Assembly: GCA_937902275.1 (NCBI GenBank)
Contig: CALFNW010000051.1
Coordinates: 1-14,423, forward strand
DNA length: 14,423 nt
Direction: 5' to 3'
DNA from: UBA4717 sp002404395
GTDB taxonomy: Bacteria; Bacillota; Clostridia; Oscillospirales; CAG-272
Part shown: piece by piece, positions 1 through 5,456 of the stretch
Layout of the letters: every line of letters starts with the position of its first letter
Position numbering within the stretch: position 1 is the stretch's first letter
Notes under the pieces: model-generated
The model's input: the letters and a program-made list of their open reading frames with translations, nothing else
Databases searched by the model: none
Told to the model about the DNA's origin: nothing
Position numbers and translations under genes: made by a program

Positions 1-441
1 CAGAGCACGAACGACCTTGAAGCCGAAATGACGTTTGAGGAGGACTCGGAGAAGATCAGCGTCCGTGCCTGCGGAAAGCTCAGAAACATCGACTTTGCGG
101 GCAGTGAGCCGTACTCCCTTGAGTATGATATATTCGACGACAGGCTCTGCATAACGGCGTCGGCGGACGGCGGGGCTGAGCTGCTGCTGCCGGTCGTGTG
201 CGGACCAGACGAGCACTTTACGCTTGAGTCCGAACGCTGCTTGCTTGAGCGCGGTTCCGGCGCGATCGAGATCCGCTCGGACAGCGCGCTTTATGTCCGC
301 ACCATTGGTGCCGCCAACGGTGCCGCAGAGGGCTGCGCGCGCAACTTCAGCGTGATCGGCGGCTTCGGAACGCTTCCGCTGTGCGCGCGTCTTACGGACG
401 GTGAAAGCGTACATATCGAGATCCGGATAAAAGCCGAGTGA
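1..441 (+). CDS. C-terminal part of an unrecognised protein (5' end outside window)
   Basis: The reading frame is already open at base 1 and ends at TGA 439-441, so at least 146 residues of the C-terminus are present. An in-frame ATG at 28 has no ribosome site in front of it, so it is probably internal. The visible part alternates short hydrophobic and polar stretches (LEYDIFDDRLCITASADG, LYVRTIGAANGA, VHIEIRIKAE), as in an all-beta domain. It has no membrane segment and no catalytic motif I can recognise. Such beta-sandwich tails close many secreted or carbohydrate-active enzymes, including heparinase II/III-like proteins, but nothing seen here proves that. No neighbour on the same strand helps, because the next gene is convergent and more than 580 bases away. 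Being coding is fairly certain; function is unknown. Confidence 0.75.
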   Translation, partial: QSTNDLEAEMTFEEDSEKISVRACGKLRNIDFAGSEPYSLEYDIFDDRLCITASADGGAELLLPVVCGPDEHFTLESERCLLERGSGAIEIRSDSALYVRTIGAANGAAEGCARNFSVIGGFGTLPLCARLTDGESVHIEIRIKAE

Positions 442-586
442 GCCGCTTGTTTATTCGGCCGAGCCTTGCAAAGTCTGTGTCCTGACCGTAACCGTGACCG
501 TTATTACGGCGGCACAGGTGCGGACAGGTCGGTATCCGTTAAAAAACGCAGCTTCGCGGTAAGTAATAAATACAAAAACAGTAAAT

Positions 587-632
587 CTTATTCTTATCTT
601 ATTCTTTATCTTATTCTTATTCTTATTCTTAT
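587..632. repeat. CTTATT microsatellite (5-6 bp units)
   Basis: Eight head-to-tail units read on the plus strand as CTTATT, CTTAT, CTTATT, CTTTAT, CTTATT, CTTATT, CTTATT, CTTAT. The plus strand contains no G over 46 bases. Mixed 5- and 6-base units suggest slipped-strand changes in unit number. It is not in a coding region and lies about 145 bases past the stop of the first gene. Function is unknown. Confidence 0.85.
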
Positions 633-762
633 CTGCAGGGACGGAATAATAAAAATTTGCAGCTTATACTCAAAGCCGACGCCCGGAAAGGCCAAGCGGA
701 CGCGCGGGATTTTGATATCCTGCCCGGAGCTTTCGCGGCGTCGGGTGTGTCGGATTTTGCGC

Positions 763-870
763 AAAGTTTCGTGAAAGTTTCATGAAACTTTTATCAAACT
801 TTTTAAAACTTACGCGAAACTTTTTAAAACTTACGCGAAAGTTTTTCAAATTTTCGGAAACTTCCGAAAA
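763..870. repeat. Phased A-tract array with 21-bp tandem repeat; likely curved DNA
   Basis: AAA runs start at 763, 774, 785, 796, 805, 817, 826, 838, 848, 858 and 867, so at intervals of 9 to 12 bases, close to one helical turn. Most units read AAA(G/C)TTT followed by a short variable spacer. Bases 796-816 and 817-837 are identical 21-base copies, each made of a 10-base and an 11-base unit. Bases 774-791 form a perfect 18-base palindrome (AAAGTTTCATGAAACTTT). A-tracts repeated in phase with the helix are known to bend DNA, so static curvature is expected. What the bend would do here is not evident. Confidence 0.8.
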
Positions 871-955
871 CGCAAATTAAAACAGCGAATGCCGTATCGT
901 GCCGTTTTGTAAAAGCGGTCGGGACAACGATATCACCGTCCGTAACCGAATATTT

Positions 956-997
956 AAGCCCTCGTGCGGCAGAGCGTTTCCTGCCGCACGAGGGCTT
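956..997 (-). terminator. Strong hairpin downstream of trkH, probable terminator
   Basis: A perfect 16-bp inverted repeat (956-971 and 982-997, arms AAGCCCTCGTGCGGCA and its complement) encloses a 10-base loop. It begins 29 bases past the trkH stop codon, the usual place for an intrinsic terminator. Neither side has a clean run of T: read on the minus strand the stem is followed by AAATATTC, and on the plus strand by TGCTGTATT. Termination is therefore likely but not textbook, and the hairpin may also protect the 3' end of the mRNA. It could act on transcripts from either direction. Confidence 0.75.
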
Positions 998-1026
998 TGC
1001 TGTATTAACATGTGCGCTGCACAGAC

Positions 1027-2469
1027 TCAGCTTTTCCTCCACGTGGAGGGAGCGAGCGCGACCAGGATCGGGTAAACTTCAAGTCTGCCGGCAAGCATTA
1101 CAAAGGCAAGCACGCATTTGGAAAGCGCCGAACATTCCGAAAAGCCGCCTGCGGGTCCGAAGCTGTCGAAGCCCGGTCCGACATTGTTGAAGCAGGTGGC
1201 GGCGCCGCTTATCACCTCGGTGAGCGTGAAGTGCGCCGGGTCCGCCGCAAGGATCAGCATCGTGCCGCCGAGCATGAACAGGCAGAGCGCAAGATAGGTC
1301 CCGACGCCGCTTAAGGTGCGTTCGTCGATCTGCTCGCCGTCAAGCTTGACGGTCGCCGCCGAGCGCGGGTGCACGAGCTTTTTGAACTCGCGGCGCACCA
1401 GCTTGAAGAGCATGAGCACGCGCGAGAGCTTGAAGCCGCCGGCGGTCGAGCCTGAGCAGCCGCCGATCAGAAGCAGAATGAATATCACGCTTTTGGCAAG
1501 CGTCGGCCACAGGTCGAAGTTGCAGGTAGAGTAGCCGGTCGTCGTGATTATCGAAGCCACTTGGAAGAAGGAGGCGCGCAGCGCTTCGGACACGCTCGGA
1601 AACTGCGGTATTACCGAAATGCAGATTATGCCGGTCGCCGCCGCCGAGATCGTGAGATACAAGAACATTTCGCCGTTTTTGAGCGACTTGAAGCGCTTTA
1701 TCAGAATATAGTAGTAGATATTGAAGTTTATGCCGAAAAGCAGCATAAAGGCCGCGATTATCCACTGAATTGCGGGTGAAAAGGAGGCAAGTCCGTCGTT
1801 ATACAGTCCGAAGCCGCCGGTGCCCGCCGTGCCGAAAGAGTGGGCGATGCTGTCAAAGGGGGACATTCCGAATGCAAAGAGCAATATCATTTCAAGCGCG
1901 GTCATCGCAAGATATATAAGGTAGAGGATCTTGGCGGTGTCGCGCACCTTGGGCACCAGCTTGCCGACGACAGGACCCGGCATTTCGGCGCGCATCAGGT
2001 GTATTGAGCGGCCGCCGACTCCCGGCACCAGCGCCATGACGAGCACGAGCACTCCCATGCCGCCGACAAAATGCGAAAAGCTGCGCCACATGAGCACCGA
2101 TCTGCTTACCGACTCCACATTTGTAAGTATCGTCGCGCCGGTGGTCGTGAAGCCGCTTGCCGTCTCAAAAAAGGCGTCGGCAAACGAGCTTACCGTGCCC
2201 GACAGCAGAAAGGGGAGCGCGCCGATGAGCGAGGTCAGAGTCCAGGTCAGCGCGACCGCGACAAAGCCCTCCTTGGCGTAAAAGGTGCTGTCGTGGCGCC
2301 GCGTCAGCAGGACGAGCAGCTCGCCCGCCGCAAGCGAAATGATCCCCGTGACGATAAAGGGAAGCGGAGTTTCGCGAAAGCAGAGCGCGGTGACAATCGG
2401 CACAAGGTAGAGCGCCGCTTCGATCCTGAGGATACGCCCGAGCAGGTGAAAGATCATTTTTTTATTCAT
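1027..2469 (-). CDS. trkH: Trk-type potassium uptake membrane protein TrkH
   Basis: This is the ion-conducting subunit of a Trk K+ uptake system in the cytoplasmic membrane. The 480 residues match the usual TrkH length. The protein is hydrophobic throughout, with four repeated pore loops whose selectivity-filter sequences can be read as TTGATIL (109-115), GTGGFGL (216-222), TTGYST (310-315) and NVGPGFD (429-435). The filter glycines are all kept. The C-terminus LAPSTWRKS fits the conserved family end. The ATG has an AAGGAG site ten bases upstream. It lies 20 bases after trkA on the same strand, so the two are co-transcribed and TrkA should gate this channel. In the family TrkH forms a dimer on a TrkA tetramer. 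The call is firm; ion preference (K+ versus K+/Na+) cannot be read from sequence alone. Confidence 0.96.
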   Translation of the reverse strand: MNKKMIFHLLGRILRIEAALYLVPIVTALCFRETPLPFIVTGIISLAAGELLVLLTRRHDSTFYAKEGFVAVALTWTLTSLIGALPFLLSGTVSSFADAFFETASGFTTTGATILTNVESVSRSVLMWRSFSHFVGGMGVLVLVMALVPGVGGRSIHLMRAEMPGPVVGKLVPKVRDTAKILYLIYLAMTALEMILLFAFGMSPFDSIAHSFGTAGTGGFGLYNDGLASFSPAIQWIIAAFMLLFGINFNIYYYILIKRFKSLKNGEMFLYLTISAAATGIICISVIPQFPSVSEALRASFFQVASIITTTGYSTCNFDLWPTLAKSVIFILLLIGGCSGSTAGGFKLSRVLMLFKLVRREFKKLVHPRSAATVKLDGEQIDERTLSGVGTYLALCLFMLGGTMLILAADPAHFTLTEVISGAATCFNNVGPGFDSFGPAGGFSECSALSKCVLAFVMLAGRLEVYPILVALAPSTWRKS

Positions 2470-2489
2470 AAGCCGCTTTCTCCTTGGAT

Positions 2490-3848
2490 TCAGGCGATAA
2501 TATCCGAAAGATCGTCGAAATTCTGCTCGGCGGTAAAGACTATCACTTTATCGCCCGCAAGCACCGAGTCGTTACCGGTCGGGATGATCGGATGCCTGTC
2601 GCGAATTATTCCGGCGATCAGCGTGTTCGGCTTGAGCTTCAGCTCGCGTAAAGGCTTCGAGAGGAAGGACAGATCGGAGGCGGCGGTAAATTCAAGCGCC
2701 TCGGCTTTGCCGTCCATCAGTTTATAAAGGGTATCGACGCGGCTCCCGACCGAGTTTGAAAGCGCGCGCGCATAGCTGACTATCACGTCGGCAACGGCGC
2801 GTCTCGGGGAGATAACGCTGTCAAGGTTCAGCCGCTGTGCGAGCGGCGCAAGCTCGCTGCGGTTGATCTTGGTGATGACCTTCGGCACGCCTTGGTCAGC
2901 CGCAAAATACGAGATCAGGATATTCTGCTCATCCATTCCGGTGAGCGAAACGAAGGCGTCGGCTGAGTGCAGTCCTTCTTCAAGCAGCAGCTCCTGCTTC
3001 GCGCCGTCGCCGTTTATGATCGTGGCGTTCGGCAAAAGGTTGCATAATTCTATGCAAAGCGCTTCGTCGCGCTCGATCAGCTTGACCGAGCTGCCGGCGG
3101 CGATAAGCTTTTTCGCGAGATAATACGCGGTGCGGCTGCCGCCGAGGATCATTACGTTCTTCGCTCCCGGGCGGTACTCGCCGATATCGTGGAGCAGACG
3201 CTCAAGCTCGGTCGGCGCGGCGGTCAGTCCGATACGGTCGCCGCTTTTTAATTCAAAGTTGCCGTCCGGGATAAATACGCGCTCACCGCGCAGTACGGCG
3301 CAGACCAAGAATTTCGCCTTGTATTTCAGGCGCATTGCCGAGAGGGTCACGCCGTCAAGCGGGCTGTCGGCTTTAAGCTTCAATTCGATCATTTCAAAAT
3401 TGCGCCTTGAGAAGGTCTCGAGCTTCATTGCGGAGGGAAGCTTCAGAATATTGAAGAGCGCGTGCGCGGCGAGCCGCTCGGGGTTTATCGCCATTGCCAG
3501 ATCAAGCTCGTGCCTTAAAAAGCCGAGCGAATTGTCGTTGTATTCGGGATTGCGTATGCGCGCGATCGTATTTTTCGCGCCGAGCCGCTTTGCGAGGAAG
3601 CAGGAGAGCATATTTAGCTCGTCCGAACCGGTAGACGCTACGAACAGCTCCGCGTTCCCGACTCCCGCTTCGGTGAGCGTATTGCAGTCGGACGCACTGC
3701 CGCAGACTCCCATTACGTCGTATACGTTGGCGACTTCGCCGAGTTCAACGCTGTCGGTGTCGATGATAACAAGATCGTGCCCCTCCGAAGCGAGCCTCGA
3801 AACGAGCGTCGCTCCGATCTTTCCCATTCCGGCTATAACTATGTTCAT
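2490..3848 (-). CDS. trkA: Trk system potassium uptake regulator TrkA (two RCK domains)
   Basis: This is a cytoplasmic nucleotide-sensing subunit that assembles under TrkH and controls K+ flow. The 452 residues show the full duplicated TrkA architecture: Rossmann/RCK domain 1 (about 1-118) with G7-M-G-K-I-G12 and an acidic D30 closing the second strand; a TrkA-C domain (about 140-222); a second Rossmann domain (about 230-345); and a second TrkA-C domain (about 365-452). The second nucleotide loop reads GGSRTA (236-241) and lacks the third glycine, while acidic E259 is kept, so ligand binding at the second site may be altered. The start is ATG with GAGG six bases upstream on the minus strand. 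It is the first gene of the trkA-trkH operon, transcribed from the promoter at 3898-3926. Confidence 0.95.
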   Translation of the reverse strand: MNIVIAGMGKIGATLVSRLASEGHDLVIIDTDSVELGEVANVYDVMGVCGSASDCNTLTEAGVGNAELFVASTGSDELNMLSCFLAKRLGAKNTIARIRNPEYNDNSLGFLRHELDLAMAINPERLAAHALFNILKLPSAMKLETFSRRNFEMIELKLKADSPLDGVTLSAMRLKYKAKFLVCAVLRGERVFIPDGNFELKSGDRIGLTAAPTELERLLHDIGEYRPGAKNVMILGGSRTAYYLAKKLIAAGSSVKLIERDEALCIELCNLLPNATIINGDGAKQELLLEEGLHSADAFVSLTGMDEQNILISYFAADQGVPKVITKINRSELAPLAQRLNLDSVISPRRAVADVIVSYARALSNSVGSRVDTLYKLMDGKAEALEFTAASDLSFLSKPLRELKLKPNTLIAGIIRDRHPIIPTGNDSVLAGDKVIVFTAEQNFDDLSDIIA

Positions 3849-3869
3849 AATTTACCTCATTTTTCAACC

Positions 3870-3887
3870 GCCCGCCGTTTTGCGGGC
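3870..3887 (-). other. Small hairpin in the trkA 5' leader
   Basis: Arms GCCCGC (3870-3875) and GCGGGC (3882-3887) with a six-base loop fall inside the predicted leader of roughly 42 bases, between the inferred transcription start (near 3891) and the GAGG ribosome site (3855-3858). It could stabilise the mRNA 5' end. The leader is too short for a known K+ or c-di-AMP riboswitch. Confidence 0.45.
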
Positions 3888-3897
3888 TTACCTTATA

Positions 3898-3926
3898 AGT
3901 ATATACCATTTTTGAGAATTTTTCAA
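3898..3926 (-). promoter_or_regulatory. Predicted sigma-A-type promoter of trkA-trkH
   Basis: On the minus strand a -35 box TTGAAA (3926-3921) and a -10 box TATACT (3903-3898) are separated by exactly 17 bases. They match the vegetative consensus at five of six bases and four to five of six bases. The inferred start is near 3891, giving a short leader before the trkA ATG at 3848. The flanks are AT-rich relative to the genes. Confidence 0.75.
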
Positions 3927-4036
3927 GTACATGGGGCAGAGTTGCGGGAGATATTGCAAAAAAAGTCCTCGCTTCGCCGCTTTTACCGATACTTAAAAAT
4001 TTTTTAAAAAATATGTGAGTGTTTTATCGCTTCCTA

Positions 4037-4065
4037 TTGACAAAATAGTAAAAAGATGTTATCAT
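4037..4065 (+). promoter_or_regulatory. Predicted sigma-A-type promoter of the gntR/ABC operon
   Basis: A perfect -35 box TTGACA (4037-4042), a 17-base spacer and a -10 box TATCAT (4060-4065, five of six) make this the best promoter in the window. An AT-rich block of A and T runs at about 3995-4013 could serve as a distal UP element. The inferred start, near 4072, falls on the left arm of the inverted repeat at 4071-4091. Confidence 0.85.
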
Positions 4066-4070
4066 ACAAC

Positions 4071-4091
4071 TGTACTAATACAAATAGTACA
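4071..4091. promoter_or_regulatory. Operator: perfect inverted repeat, probable GntR/YtrA site
   Basis: TGTACTA (4071-4077), seven spacer bases, then TAGTACA (4085-4091) form a perfect dyad. It lies five bases past the -10 box and 35 bases before the GTG start of the regulator gene. GntR-family repressors bind such dyads as dimers, and YtrA-subfamily regulators usually control their own operon. The position, overlapping the inferred transcription start, would block initiation or clearance. That this regulator binds here is an inference from place and symmetry. Confidence 0.8.
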
Positions 4092-4126
4092 CATGACACA
4101 ACCCAAGCATGAAAGGAGCAATTGCC

Positions 4127-4555
4127 GTGAGTATGATAACGGTGGATCTGCGCTCGCGCACACCGATATACGAACAGCTTGTCGAAAATATCAAGCGGCT
4201 TATCACCGACGGGCTTATGCTGCCGGACGAGCAGTTGCCTGCGGTACGTAAGCTTGCCGGCGAGCTTGCCATTAACCCGAACACCATTCAGAAGGCATAC
4301 AACCTGCTTGAATCCGCCGGCGTCGTCTATTCGCTTCCGGGTCGCGGGAGCTTTGTGGCGAGCAATACCGAAACGCTGTCGGAGCTTGAGCGCGCCTCGC
4401 TTATGGGCAGGTTCAGGCAGAACGCCGGCGAAGCAAGGCGTTTGGGAATCGGTTTCGACGAGCTTTGGTCGGTTATACGCGAAGCTTATGACACTCCGCT
4501 TCAGAATGTGAGCGCGAACAGATCCGGGTCGGCTACGCCGACAACTGAATTTTGA
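4127..4555 (+). CDS. GntR-family transcriptional regulator, YtrA subfamily
   Basis: This is a small DNA-binding repressor for the ABC genes that follow. The start is GTG 4127, with AAGGAG eight bases upstream. The ATG at 4109 overlaps that ribosome site and is unlikely, while the ATG at 4133 is a poorer alternative. The 142 residues open with a winged-helix domain (about 3-75): RTPIYEQLVENIKRLI, LPAVRKLAGELAINPNT and the wing LPGRGSFV are near-consensus for the YtrA group. A short helical region (about 80-125) replaces the large effector domain of other GntR proteins, as is usual for YtrA. The last 15-20 residues (polar, to TPTTEF) extend past the usual family end and are encoded across a hairpin repeat. 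The stop lies one base before the ABC ATPase start, indicating translational coupling. The ligand or signal is unknown; relatives respond to cell-wall antibiotics. Confidence 0.92.
   Translation: MSMITVDLRSRTPIYEQLVENIKRLITDGLMLPDEQLPAVRKLAGELAINPNTIQKAYNLLESAGVVYSLPGRGSFVASNTETLSELERASLMGRFRQNAGEARRLGIGFDELWSVIREAYDTPLQNVSANRSGSATPTTEF
4520..4542. repeat. Hairpin repeat copy A (AGATC-CGGGTC plus GTCGGC-TAC-GCCGAC)
   Basis: A perfect 6-bp stem with a TAC loop (4528-4542) is preceded by AGATCCGGGTC (4520-4530, overlapping). The 15-base hairpin recurs exactly at 7697-7711, and the AGATC(N)CGGGTC word recurs at 7630-7641 and 8704-8715. Here it lies inside the 3' end of the gntR gene and 14 bases before the ATPase start, where it could affect coupling between the two genes. 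Confidence 0.6.
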
Positions 4556-4556
4556 C

Positions 4557-5456
4557 ATGATAAACGTGAACAGCGTTACCAAAAGCTTTGACGGGTTTGT
4601 GTCCGTCGATAACGTGAGCACCTGCGTGCCCGACGGCTCGATCTACGGGCTTATCGGCTCGAACGGTTCCGGAAAATCCACACTGCTTCGCATAATGTGC
4701 GGAGTTTACGCGCCGAACATCGGCGAGGTGGTATATGACGGCGAGCAGGTCTGGGAAAACGAGGCGGTCAAGGCGCAGATATTGTATCTGTCGGACGAGA
4801 GCTTCTTCAAGCCTCATTCCACCGCCGAAGATATCAAAGCGTTATATAAATGTATATGGAAGAATTTTTCGGAAGAAAAATATAAAAAATTGCGCGACGC
4901 CTTCGGGCTTGATACCAAAAAGAAGATCGGCACCTTTTCAAAGGGAATGCAGAAGCAGACGGCGGTGATGCTCGCGCTGGCGGCGAATCCGCGCTACCTG
5001 CTCTGCGACGAGACCTTTGACGGGCTTGACCCGGTCATGCGCAAGCTGGTCAAGGCGATAATCGCCGACGAGGTCGCCGCGGGCGACATTACGACGGTCA
5101 TCGCGTCGCACAATCTTTCCGAGCTTGACGAATTTGCAGACCGCATTGCGCTTTTGCACCGCGGCAAGCTGATCGTCAACGCGGAGCTTGACGACGTGAA
5201 GCTCGGACTGCACAAGCTTCAGGCGGTCTTTGAGGACGACTCGGTTCTGCCCGAGGGGCTTGACGCGGTAAGCGTTGAAAGGCGCGGCAGACTTGTTACG
5301 ATGGTGGTGCGCGGGAGCGAGGAATCCATCAGGGCACGGGTCGGACGCTGTGCTCCGGTCTACGTTGAGCTGCTTCCGCTGACGCTTGATGAGATCTTTA
5401 TTTGTGAAATGGAGGAGAAAGGCTATGACGCAACAGGGCTCGGAATCGGCAAATAA
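4557..5456 (+). CDS. ABC transporter ATP-binding protein, YtrB-like
   Basis: This is the cytoplasmic ATPase of an ABC-2-type exporter. The 299 residues contain Walker A GSNGSGKST (34-42), an ABC signature in the divergent form FSKGMQ (127-132), Walker B YLLCDE (147-152, catalytic E152), the D-loop GLDP (156-159) and switch H185. The usual Q-loop glutamine region reads LYLSDES (77-82) without Q, which is common in this branch. About 90 C-terminal residues follow the nucleotide-binding domain. The ATG comes one base after the gntR stop and has no recognisable ribosome site of its own, so it is probably translated by coupling. Its 3' end overlaps the permease start by 32 bases. With gntR upstream and a large permease downstream this matches YtrA/YtrB-type operons, linked in Bacillus subtilis to cell-envelope stress. 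Confidence 0.94.
   Translation: MINVNSVTKSFDGFVSVDNVSTCVPDGSIYGLIGSNGSGKSTLLRIMCGVYAPNIGEVVYDGEQVWENEAVKAQILYLSDESFFKPHSTAEDIKALYKCIWKNFSEEKYKKLRDAFGLDTKKKIGTFSKGMQKQTAVMLALAANPRYLLCDETFDGLDPVMRKLVKAIIADEVAAGDITTVIASHNLSELDEFADRIALLHRGKLIVNAELDDVKLGLHKLQAVFEDDSVLPEGLDAVSVERRGRLVTMVVRGSEESIRARVGRCAPVYVELLPLTLDEIFICEMEEKGYDATGLGIGK

Larger units (their letters stand above)
442..955. other. Gene-free intergenic stretch with repeats
   Basis: There is no credible gene between the first coding region and the trkH terminator. The reading frames that stay open here run through low-complexity repeats, lack ribosome sites and give compositionally odd peptides. Contents in order: a small hairpin at 486-509 (CCGTAA / TTACGG arms, 12-base loop, no T-run); a CTTATT microsatellite at 587-632; a GC-rich segment at about 660-760; a phased A-tract array at 763-870 containing a perfect two-copy 21-bp tandem repeat; and unremarkable sequence at 883-955. 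I cannot identify a promoter for a small RNA, but an undetected non-coding RNA is possible. Confidence 0.6.

Noticed and set aside
466..774. Plus-strand frame of 102 codons
   Set aside because: It runs through the CTTATT microsatellite, giving a Leu/Ile/Tyr repeat peptide, has no ribosome site and resembles no protein family. Its length is an effect of the low-complexity repeat.
763..870. CRISPR array or iteron-type replication origin
   Set aside because: The units are only 10-11 bases with no unique spacers, so not CRISPR. No replication initiator gene or DnaA-box cluster is nearby, so an origin is not supported.
1036..1049. Perfect 14-base palindrome CCTCCACGTGGAGG at the 3' end of trkH
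   Set aside because: It lies in codons for the conserved C-terminus of TrkH, 40 bases from the real terminator hairpin. A single short palindrome in coding GC-rich DNA is weak evidence for a binding site.
3849..3897. Possible c-di-AMP (ydaO-type) or K+ riboswitch before trkA
   Set aside because: Potassium-uptake genes in Firmicutes often carry such leaders, but the inferred leader is only about 42 bases with one 6-bp hairpin, far too short for that riboswitch class.
1931..3915. Long open frames opposite trkH and trkA (for example 2071-2727 and 3130-3915)
   Set aside because: They are antisense to genes with clear family motifs, have Ser/Arg-rich composition typical of reversed GC-rich codons, and lack ribosome sites.
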